Part shown: piece by piece, positions 33,525 through 40,197 of the stretch
Numbering within the stretch: the first letter of the stretch is position 1
How the letters are laid out: each line of letters opens with the position of its first letter
Origin: Acidovorax sp. Root219
Lineage (GTDB): Bacteria; Pseudomonadota; Gammaproteobacteria; Burkholderiales; Burkholderiaceae_C
Assembly: GCF_001428665.1 (NCBI RefSeq)
Contig: NZ_LMIJ01000011.1
Coordinates: 726,251 to 790,250, forward strand
Direction: 5' to 3'
DNA length: 64,000 nt
Program-made: the position numbers and the translations under genes
The notes under the pieces: model-generated
Seen by the model: the letters and a program-made list of their open reading frames with translations, nothing else
Databases searched by the model: none
What the model was told of the DNA's origin: nothing

Positions 33525-34153
33525 TGGAACCCGTCTCCAATGCCACCGTGTACATCGTCGACGACGATGCGGGCGTGCGCGAAGCGCTGGCCTGGCTGCT
33601 GCGCTCGCGCCGCCTGCCCAGCGAGTCCTTCGACAGCGCCGAAGCCTTCGATGCCGCGCTGCAGTCGCGCCCGGCGCAGCGCCAGCCCTGCTGCCTGCTG
33701 CTGGACGTGCGCATGCCGGGCATGAGCGGCCTGGCGCTGTTCGACCTGCTGATCGTGCGCGGCGACCTGGCGACCATGCCGGTGATCTTTCTCACCGGCC
33801 ATGCCGATGTGCCTACCGCCGTGGATGCGGTCAAGCGCGGCGCCTTCGACTTCTGCGAAAAGCCGTTTTCCGACAACGCGCTGGTGGACCGCATCGAGCA
33901 GGCGCTGGCGCAATCAGCCGCCCACCTGGCCGCGCTGCGCGAGCGCAGCGACCTGCAGGTGCGTCTGGCGGACCTGACCGAGCGCGAACGCGACGTGATG
34001 GACCTGGTGGTGGCGGGCCTGCCCAACAAGCTCATCGCGGACCAGCTCGACATCAGCGTGCGCACGGTGGAAGTGCACCGCGCGCGCGTGTTCGACAAGA
34101 TGCAGGTGAAATCAGCCGTGGAGCTGGCCAACCTGCTGCGCCTGGGGCATTGA
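33524..34153 (+). CDS. FixJ/NarL-type response regulator
   Basis: A 209-residue two-domain regulator. The receiver domain has the acidic pair in IVDDDAG (11-17), phosphoacceptor Asp61 (LLLDVRMPG), the conserved Thr in FLTGHAD, and Lys in CEKPF. A LuxR-type helix-turn-helix lies at about 150-205 (LTERERDVMDLVVAG, NKLIADQLDISVRTVEVHR). The overall pattern is that of FixJ/TtrR proteins. Its ATG overlaps the kinase stop (TGATG at 33522-33526), which makes the kinase its partner. Targets cannot be deduced; the co-operonic envelope and amidase genes need not be among them. Confidence 0.93.
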   Translation: MEPVSNATVYIVDDDAGVREALAWLLRSRRLPSESFDSAEAFDAALQSRPAQRQPCCLLLDVRMPGMSGLALFDLLIVRGDLATMPVIFLTGHADVPTAVDAVKRGAFDFCEKPFSDNALVDRIEQALAQSAAHLAALRERSDLQVRLADLTERERDVMDLVVAGLPNKLIADQLDISVRTVEVHRARVFDKMQVKSAVELANLLRLGH

Positions 34154-34162
34154 TACCCGCGT

Positions 34163-34315
34163 TCAGTCCTTGGGTGTCGGCGCGCTGGCGTCCTTGCCTT
34201 CCTCAGGTTCCGGGGCCTTGAGTTCGCCGCTGCGGCGCCCCGAAAACATGGTCCACCAGACAATGGCCACCAGCACCACCAGCGCCAGCAGCGCTTCAAG
34301 CAAAATCAGACCCAT
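34163..34315 (-). CDS. Small single-pass membrane protein, hypothetical
   Basis: A 50-residue protein, too small for most gene finders: MGLILLEALLALVVLVAIVW forms one membrane helix, followed by a hydrophilic tail rich in E, K, P and S (GELKAPEPEEGKDAS). The composition is that of a real small membrane protein rather than a chance ORF. I do not recognise the family. The start codon (CAT at 34313-34315 on the plus strand) shares two bases with the divergent mltA ATG at 34314. The frame is open upstream to about 34651, but that part is antisense to mltA and is rejected. It converges on the response-regulator gene with nine bases between. Confidence 0.5.
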   Translation of the reverse strand: MGLILLEALLALVVLVAIVWWTMFSGRRSGELKAPEPEEGKDASAPTPKD

Positions 34316-35474
34316 GAAATTGACACTCCTGCGCCTTGTGATGACGGCGCTGATTGTAGGAACGCTGGCCGCCTGTGCCTCCCGGCCTGCCCCCACAAGC
34401 CCCTCTTCGCCTGGGGCCATCTTTCCCGCACCCGTGCCCGGCGCCGTGTTCGTTCCGGGAGACAACGGTCCCCTGCCGCCCGCCATGGCACAGCCCAAGA
34501 GCCGCTGGATCCCGGTGCGCTGGGCCGAGTTGCCGGGCTTTGCCAACGATGCGCTGCACGAGGCCTGGAACGCCTGGATCAAGAGCTGCGAGCGCCCTGC
34601 GCCGCAGTTCACGCTGCTGTGCGGCGAGGTGCGCCAGCTGAGCATCGCCACGCCCGAGGAGCAGCGCGCCTGGATGGTGGCGCGGCTGCAGCCCTACCGC
34701 GTGGAGTCGGTCGAGGGCAACCCCGAGGGCTTGCTCACCGCCTACTACGAGCCCATGATCGACGCCGCGCGCCAGCCCGGCAACGGCTTCACCGTACCGG
34801 TGTACCGCCTGCCGGCGGGGCATGGTGCGCGCAAGCCCTGGTACACGCGCCAGCAGATCGACACGCTGCCCGAGGCGCAAGCCGCGCTGCAGGGCCGTGC
34901 CATCGCCTGGCTGCGCGACCCGGTCGAATCGATGGTGCTGCACATCCAGGGCTCGGGCCGCCTGCGCGTGGCCGAGCCCGATGGCTCGGTGACCCTGGTG
35001 CGCGTGGCCTACGCCGGCACCAACGACCAGCCCTACCAGAGCGTGGGCCGCTGGCTGCTGGACCAGGGCGCCACGCGCGACGCCACCTGGCCCGGCATCC
35101 GCGCCTGGCTGGCGCAGAACCCGCAGCGCACCAACGAGCTGCTCTGGGCCAACCCGCGCTACGTGTTCTTCCGCGAAGAAACGCTCGACGGCATGGAGGC
35201 CGGCTTCGGTCCCAAGGGCGCGCAGGGCGTGGCGCTCACGCCGGGCCGCTCCATCGCGGTGGACCGCCAGAGCATTCCCTACGGCACGCCCGTGTGGCTG
35301 GCCTCCACGGGGCCGCAGGTGCAACTGAACCGGCTGGTGCTGGCGCAGGACACGGGCAGCGCCATCCTGGGTGCCGTGCGGGCCGACTACTTCACGGGCT
35401 GGGGGCAGGAGGCCGGCGACATCGCCGGCCGGCTCAAGCAGGGGCTGCGGCTGTGGGTGCTCTGGCCCAAATAG
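34314..35474 (+). CDS. mltA: Membrane-bound lytic murein transglycosylase A
   Basis: A 386-residue MltA-family lytic transglycosylase that cleaves the MurNAc-GlcNAc bond of peptidoglycan at the outer membrane's inner face. A lipoprotein signal (1-20) ends in the lipobox GTLAAC with Cys21. The MltA domain includes LLTAYYEPMIDA and HIQGSGRLRV. The C-terminal 3D domain holds QDTGSAILGAVRADYFTGWG with its three conserved aspartates. ATG 34314 gives a good signal peptide; ATG 34341 (MTALIVG) would be a minimal alternative. The frame extends to 34170 but that would cover the divergent small gene. No RBS is obvious. Confidence 0.92.
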   Translation: MKLTLLRLVMTALIVGTLAACASRPAPTSPSSPGAIFPAPVPGAVFVPGDNGPLPPAMAQPKSRWIPVRWAELPGFANDALHEAWNAWIKSCERPAPQFTLLCGEVRQLSIATPEEQRAWMVARLQPYRVESVEGNPEGLLTAYYEPMIDAARQPGNGFTVPVYRLPAGHGARKPWYTRQQIDTLPEAQAALQGRAIAWLRDPVESMVLHIQGSGRLRVAEPDGSVTLVRVAYAGTNDQPYQSVGRWLLDQGATRDATWPGIRAWLAQNPQRTNELLWANPRYVFFREETLDGMEAGFGPKGAQGVALTPGRSIAVDRQSIPYGTPVWLASTGPQVQLNRLVLAQDTGSAILGAVRADYFTGWGQEAGDIAGRLKQGLRLWVLWPK

Positions 35475-35520
35475 GCATCACCATGCCTTGCCCCGCTCCA
35501 ACCAAGGGGGATAAAGCGGC

Positions 35521-37530
35521 ATGCGCGTGACCGAGCAGCAACTGCGCACGGTGGTGCTGGCCCAGGCGATCGAACATGTCGATACCGAGCGCATGCTCAT
35601 CGGCCAGGCCGAGATCGACGATGCCACACGCAGCGCCATCGCTGCGGCCCGCGAGCGCGGCGTGCAGCGCGTGGACGTGGGCGACATTGTGCTCGACCGG
35701 ACTGCCGCCATCGTCGCGCGTGCCAGTGGCAGGGACGCCGCCATTGCGGCGCTGGAGCGGCCCAGTGTGCGCCTGCAGTGGTTGGCCCGCGCCCTGCCCC
35801 TGGCCGCCCTGCTGCTGGGGCTGGCCATCGACCGCATCGCCAACGCGCACCGCGTGGACCTGCTCTCGGCCCCGCTGCTGCTGGTGCTTGCCTGGAACCT
35901 GGCCCTGTATTGCTTGCTCGCCTACCGTGCCGCGCGTCCACCGACCGGTGGCGAGCGGGTGATGCGGGCGATGCCGGCGTTGTGCCACTGGGTATGCGCG
36001 CCCAGCGCACGCGCGGGGCGGCGGAGCCTGACGGCCCGCATCGCGGCGCAATTCCATCAGCGATGGTTCGCCCACACCGCAGGACTCTTCGCGCAGCGCA
36101 CTTCAGGCGTGTTGCACCTGTGTGCGGCGGCCTGGGCAGCGGGGATCGCGTCCTCGCTGCTGCTGCGGGGTCTGGTCGTTCGCTACCAGTTCGGCTGGGA
36201 AAGCACCTTCCTCGATGCCGGGCATGTGCACGCCATCGTCACGGTGCTTTTCTGGCCGCTCACCGCCTTGGTCGGCCTAGCCCCGTTCTCGCTGCAGGAC
36301 ATCGCCGCCACCCAGGACTTTGCGGGCGAAGGCGTCGCAGGCAGCCGCTGGGTGTGGATGTACGTGGGCTTGCTGGCCCTCGTCGTGGTGCTGCCTCGGC
36401 TGGCCCTGGTGGCCTGGGCGCGCTGGCAACAGGCCCGGCTGACCCGGTCATTGCGCATCGACCCGCAGGACAGTGCCTTCGACACGGTGCGCCAGGGGAT
36501 GCCGAGCGACATCCTTGTCGGGCTGCAGTCCTCGGACGCCGCGCAAGCCACCGCCCTGCACGGCATTGTGGCCTGGCACGCGCAGCAGGGGGTGGTGCAC
36601 AGTGCGCAGGGTGATCGCCTTCGCTTCGTTGACGCCGCCGGAACCGCCGACAGCCAGCCGGTCGATGCGGTACTGGCCTGGGGCAGCGTGCCGGGTGGCG
36701 CACCTGTTCCCCCTGCCTGGCAGGCAGCGCCCTTGCTGGAACTGCGCTGGCAGGAGTTCGCCGAGAGCTGGGTGCTGGAGCCGGCGCTGTTCGACCGCCT
36801 GGGCGCCTTGCTGCCCCGGCACCAGCCGGCGCTGGGGAGGCTGCGCCAGGCCTGGGTGGCGCGCAATGAAGAGCGCTTTGAAACATCGCTGCAGGCCCTG
36901 GCGCAGCACCTGCGCGCTGTTGCCAGCCTCAGCGCGGGTGGGGGCGCGAATGACCATGCCGCGCGCTATGCGCAGCAGGTGCAGGCGCTTGATGCCGTGC
37001 TGTGGTCGCTCCATGGGCATGGTGCCGTGCCACAAGGGCCGGCGCCTTCTGGCCCCCATGGGGTGCCAGCGCGCAAGGCGGATGGAACGGCGATGGTCCT
37101 TGGCACATCCGCCGGCGCCGCCGCAGGCGCTGCGGCGGGTGCCAAGGTTGGAGCGCTGATCGACATAGGCTCTGGCGGCATGACGCTGGGGGCCGGCACG
37201 GCCCTGGGGGCGCTGCTCGGCGGCACCACCGCCTGGGTGTTGCGCAGTTTCCAGAAGAAGGGCGCGGCCGAGGAGGTGTTGCGGCATATTGCCGAAGCGG
37301 CCTGCACCCGCTACCTGGTCATCGCGCACCAGGCCCGCGTGCCGGTGCAGGAGTCTGCTCGGCTCGCAGAACGCTGGTGTGCCGAGGTGACGGCGACCGT
37401 GGCCGTGCACGGCACCGCCCTGGATGGGGCGCTCAAAGCCGGGCCTGCCCCGGCCGACCCCTTGCTGCCGCTGCTGCGCTCCATGCTGCTGGGGGTTCTG
37501 CGGCGCAGCTTTGCGCAGAGCGGGGCATAG
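35521..37530 (+). CDS. DUF2868 membrane protein fused to a DUF3482-like C-terminal region without the GTPase domain
   Basis: A 669-residue protein. Residues about 1-310 match DUF2868: a soluble start with MLIGQAEIDDATRSAI, two early membrane helices near 90-135, and further helices between about 190 and 300. Residues about 430-669 resemble the part of DUF3482 proteins that follows their P-loop GTPase: a helical segment (LFDRLGALLPRHQPALGRLR) and a Gly/Ala-rich membrane hairpin (GTSAGAAAGAAAGAKVGALI, GAGTALGALLGG). DUF2868 and DUF3482 are normally encoded by adjacent genes, the latter with an Era-like GTPase. No GxxxxGK[ST] motif is present anywhere here. The function of either family is unknown. 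A GGGGA ribosome-binding site precedes ATG 35521. Confidence 0.72.
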   Translation: MRVTEQQLRTVVLAQAIEHVDTERMLIGQAEIDDATRSAIAAARERGVQRVDVGDIVLDRTAAIVARASGRDAAIAALERPSVRLQWLARALPLAALLLGLAIDRIANAHRVDLLSAPLLLVLAWNLALYCLLAYRAARPPTGGERVMRAMPALCHWVCAPSARAGRRSLTARIAAQFHQRWFAHTAGLFAQRTSGVLHLCAAAWAAGIASSLLLRGLVVRYQFGWESTFLDAGHVHAIVTVLFWPLTALVGLAPFSLQDIAATQDFAGEGVAGSRWVWMYVGLLALVVVLPRLALVAWARWQQARLTRSLRIDPQDSAFDTVRQGMPSDILVGLQSSDAAQATALHGIVAWHAQQGVVHSAQGDRLRFVDAAGTADSQPVDAVLAWGSVPGGAPVPPAWQAAPLLELRWQEFAESWVLEPALFDRLGALLPRHQPALGRLRQAWVARNEERFETSLQALAQHLRAVASLSAGGGANDHAARYAQQVQALDAVLWSLHGHGAVPQGPAPSGPHGVPARKADGTAMVLGTSAGAAAGAAAGAKVGALIDIGSGGMTLGAGTALGALLGGTTAWVLRSFQKKGAAEEVLRHIAEAACTRYLVIAHQARVPVQESARLAERWCAEVTATVAVHGTALDGALKAGPAPADPLLPLLRSMLLGVLRRSFAQSGA

Positions 37531-37551
37531 CGCCGCAAGCAGACCGAGAGA

Positions 37552-39252
37552 TCAGCGCTCCACCACAAAGCGCGAGACCACAGGTGGGGCGTCGCCCAGG
37601 TGGAAGGCCAGCTTGCGTTCACGCAGCGCCACGTCGGAGGCGGTGACGCGGTCGAAGCGGCGCAGGTGCTCGGTCCATGATTCGTCCTCGATCTGCTCCA
37701 CGTAGCGCGCCGGGTCGGCGATGTCGTGCTGCAGCTGCCACGAGAGCGCGCCCTGGCGCAGGCGGCTGCGGCGGCTCTCCTGCATCAGCGCGCGGAAGTC
37801 GGTGGCGCGCGCCGGGTCGATGAAGTATTCGATGGTCACCACCACATGCCCGCGCTCGGGCGGGGTGGGCGCCACAGGGGCCTTGAAGGCCTGCGAGGGG
37901 CTCAGGTCCTCCTCGATGCTGCGGTCGGCCACCAGGCGCTGCACGACCACCATGGCAATGGTGCCCGTGACGGCGGCCAGCCCGAGGCTGGCGTGTACGC
38001 TGGTGACCGTGGCCACCTGGCCCCACACGGCAGCCCCCAGGGCGGTCGATCCCATGATGGCCATCTGGTAGATGGACATGCCGCGTGCCCGCACCCAGTT
38101 GGGCAGCGCCAGCTGGGCCGACACGCTGAGCGAGTTGGCCGTGGTGATCCAGGCCATGCCGCCCACGAGCATCGCGGGCACTGCCACGTAGACATTGGGG
38201 GCCACGGCCATCACGGCGGTGGCCGCCGCCTGCAGCAGGGTGCCGCGCAGCACCAGCACGTCACGCGGCATGGCCTGGCGTAGGCGCGGCAGGAACATGG
38301 CGGCCACGATGGCCCCCGCCCCCATGGATGCCAGAAGCAGCGTGAAGGTGCCCGCGCCGCCGCCCTCCAGTCCCTTGGCCAGCAGGGGCAGCATGGCCAG
38401 CAGGGCGGTGGCGTGCAGGAAGAAGATGGAGATGCGCCAGAGCACGGCGCGCATGCGCGGCGACTGGCGCACAAACTGCAGGCCCACGCGCATGGCACTG
38501 GGCAGCCGCTCGCGTCCCAGGGGGCTTGGCACGTGGTCGCGCTTCCAGCGCATGATCACCAGGCCCGAGCCCACCGACAGCACCGCGTTGAGCACGAAGA
38601 CCCAGGCGCTGCCGGCGCTGGCGATGATGGCGCCGGCCACCAGCGGGCCGATGATGCGCGAGGCGTTCATGGCGATGCCATTGAGGGCCAGGGCCGCAGG
38701 CAGGTGGGCGCGGCTGACCAGCTCGGGCACGATGGCGGAGAACACCGGCCAGCGCATGGCCAGCCCGATGCCGTTGGCAAAGGTCAGCCCCAGCAGCAGT
38801 GGCGCCGTCATGCCGCCGACCAGCACGGCCGCGCACAGCACCAGCGCCACGGCGGCCACCCAGAACTGCGTGGCCATGAAGTAGCGCCGCCGGTCCAGGA
38901 TGTCGGCCAGCGCGCCGCTGGGCAGGCCCAGCAGGAACACCGGCAGGGTGGAGGCCGACTGCACCAGCGCCACCAGGATCGGTGAGGTGGTGAGCGAGGT
39001 CATGAGCCAGGCGGCCGCCACGTCGTTCATCCACATGCAGGTATTGGCCGCCACCCAGGTCAGCCAGAGCATGCGGAACACCGGCACCGAGAGTGGCGCC
39101 AGGGTGGACAGCGAGGCCCGCTGCTCGGCGGTCGGACCGGGCTGGGCGGCTGTGCTTTCCTCCGGTCCCTGCGCGGCGCTGGCCCTCTCACTGGTGGGGG
39201 AGGACTCGGGTGCGACGCTGCGCGTGCTTTCGTGGGACGGCAATGGTGGCAT
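37552..39252 (-). CDS. MFS transporter (MFS_3/EntS-like) with C-terminal antibiotic-biosynthesis-monooxygenase-like domain
   Basis: A 566-residue protein. Residues about 50-460 form a 12-helix MFS_3 transporter; the first helix region FRMLWLTWVAANTCMWMNDV and LPSGALADILDRRRYF (the helix 2-3 loop) are typical. After an acidic linker, residues about 470-566 form a ferredoxin-like ABM/dabb-type domain (HVVVTIEYFIDPARATDFRA, then W..DE.W.EHLRRFDRVT). The soluble domain may bind or oxidise a transported quinone or aromatic compound. The family is seen in proteobacteria but the substrate is unknown. Transcription is convergent with the DUF2868 gene. Confidence 0.85.
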   Translation of the reverse strand: MPPLPSHESTRSVAPESSPTSERASAAQGPEESTAAQPGPTAEQRASLSTLAPLSVPVFRMLWLTWVAANTCMWMNDVAAAWLMTSLTTSPILVALVQSASTLPVFLLGLPSGALADILDRRRYFMATQFWVAAVALVLCAAVLVGGMTAPLLLGLTFANGIGLAMRWPVFSAIVPELVSRAHLPAALALNGIAMNASRIIGPLVAGAIIASAGSAWVFVLNAVLSVGSGLVIMRWKRDHVPSPLGRERLPSAMRVGLQFVRQSPRMRAVLWRISIFFLHATALLAMLPLLAKGLEGGGAGTFTLLLASMGAGAIVAAMFLPRLRQAMPRDVLVLRGTLLQAAATAVMAVAPNVYVAVPAMLVGGMAWITTANSLSVSAQLALPNWVRARGMSIYQMAIMGSTALGAAVWGQVATVTSVHASLGLAAVTGTIAMVVVQRLVADRSIEEDLSPSQAFKAPVAPTPPERGHVVVTIEYFIDPARATDFRALMQESRRSRLRQGALSWQLQHDIADPARYVEQIEDESWTEHLRRFDRVTASDVALRERKLAFHLGDAPPVVSRFVVER

Positions 39253-39333
39253 GCACCCCTATTGTGCGCGGGACGGCTGCCAAGTGCCAGCGGGTCGTCC
39301 GACAACCCAGGCCCGTGCTCGGGCATGGGCAGC

Positions 39334-39355
39334 TTTTGCTATTGAATGTATAGCG
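39334..39355. repeat. Intergenic palindromic repeat TTTTGCTAT-N8-TAGCG, copy 1
   Basis: TTTTGCTAT (39334-39342), eight variable bases and TAGCG (39351-39355) contain the inverted repeat GCTAT/ATAGC. A second copy with the same fixed positions is at 43822-43843. Short GCTAT...ATAGC elements are abundant between genes in Comamonadaceae; family membership is recalled, not checked. This copy sits immediately downstream of the Lrp-type gene. Confidence 0.55.
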
Positions 39356-39358
39356 CGA

Positions 39359-39844
39359 TCAGCTGCGAGGGCGAGCCAGGTGCGTGAGCGGCAGCGCCCC
39401 GCTGGCCTTGACTTCGCCCAGCGAAAAGCTGGTGTGCATGTCTTTCACATTCGGCAGGTTGAGCAGCACGTTGCGCGCGAACTGCGAAAAACTCTCCAGG
39501 TCGCGCGCCACGACCTGCAGCTCGAAGGTGCCGGTGCCGCTGATGTAGTGGCAGGCCACGACCTCGGGGATCTTGGCGATCGCGTCTTCCATCTCGCGCG
39601 TGAGGTTGCCCGTGCTGCGGTCGGCGTCCAGGCGCACGAAGGCCAGCACCCCGAGGCCGATCTTGTTGCGGTCGATCTCGGCGCGGTAGCCCTTGATGAA
39701 GCCTTCTTCCTCCAGCGCACGCACGCGGCGCCAGCATGGCGCGGCCGACAGGCCCACGCGCTGGGCCAGCTCGGCATTGGTCAGCCGGGCATCGGTCTGC
39801 AGCTCGTTGAGGATGGCGATGTCGAATTTGTCGAGAGTGTTCAC
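39359..39844 (-). CDS. Lrp/AsnC family transcriptional regulator
   Basis: A 161-residue Lrp/AsnC regulator. The winged helix-turn-helix lies at about 20-50 (LTNAELAQRVGLSAAPCWRR), and the C-terminal RAM domain (about 65-145) contains the amino-acid-binding and octamer-forming ACHYISGTGTFELQV segment. It is divergent from the indolepyruvate oxidoreductase, an enzyme of aromatic amino-acid degradation, so it probably senses an aromatic or branched amino acid and controls that gene. A 15-bp palindrome at 39860-39874 in the shared intergenic region is the likely binding site. Confidence 0.92.
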   Translation of the reverse strand: MNTLDKFDIAILNELQTDARLTNAELAQRVGLSAAPCWRRVRALEEEGFIKGYRAEIDRNKIGLGVLAFVRLDADRSTGNLTREMEDAIAKIPEVVACHYISGTGTFELQVVARDLESFSQFARNVLLNLPNVKDMHTSFSLGEVKASGALPLTHLARPRS

Positions 39845-39859
39845 AAAATGACCAATTTA

Positions 39860-39874
39860 AGAAAGATCCTTTCT
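39860..39874. promoter_or_regulatory. Candidate Lrp-type operator
   Basis: AGAAAG-ATC-CTTTCT is a perfect 15-bp palindrome, the size of Lrp-family binding sites. It lies 16 bases upstream of the regulator's start and on the side facing the divergent oxidoreductase operon, so it could serve autoregulation and activation. Assignment is by form and position only. Confidence 0.45.
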
Positions 39875-40032
39875 CAGAATAGCCAAAATGCGGCACACAA
39901 CGCAAAGACTTATCAGCGGAGCAGGCATACACTTATCTCACATTGGAGGCGCTGCACTAAACGTGCGGCGCGGCCGTGAACACCGCCTTCACAAGAGGCG
40001 TACCCCACAAAAAAGCCATTGGAGACATAGCC

Positions 40033-40197
40033 ATGAACGCCCCACTGCCCGAGCACATCCGCAAGTCCCTCGAGACCGTCACGCTGGACGACAACCCGCA
40101 TGGCGGGTTGAGCCGCAGGCACAAAGAGGCCGCGATCGGCAACGCCGAGCGCCGCGGATTTGGCGTCGAGCGCGCCTGCGAAGGAGGTGCACTGTGA
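40033..40197 (+). CDS. Short leader ORF repeating the N-terminus of the downstream oxidoreductase
   Basis: A 54-residue ORF with its own GGAGA ribosome-binding site. Its first 20 codons encode MNAPLPEHIRK-S-LETVTLDD, identical except Ser12 to the start of the oxidoreductase 161 bases downstream. The DNA of those 20 codons is 52/60 identical; apart from the start codon and Ser/Ala, all differences are synonymous. After codon 20 it diverges into a basic 34-residue stretch (NPHGGLSRRHKEAA...) that I do not recognise. Its TGA overlaps the GTG of the oxidoreductase, with AAGGAGG inside its last codons, so translation is coupled. It could be a regulatory leader peptide or a remnant of partial duplication. 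The frame is also open to GTG 39976. Confidence 0.6.
   Translation: MNAPLPEHIRKSLETVTLDDNPHGGLSRRHKEAAIGNAERRGFGVERACEGGAL

Noticed and set aside
34318-34651. 162-residue version of the small minus-strand protein
   Set aside because: The extra N-terminal part is antisense to mltA and has no hydrophobic or conserved character; the 50-residue form is more credible.
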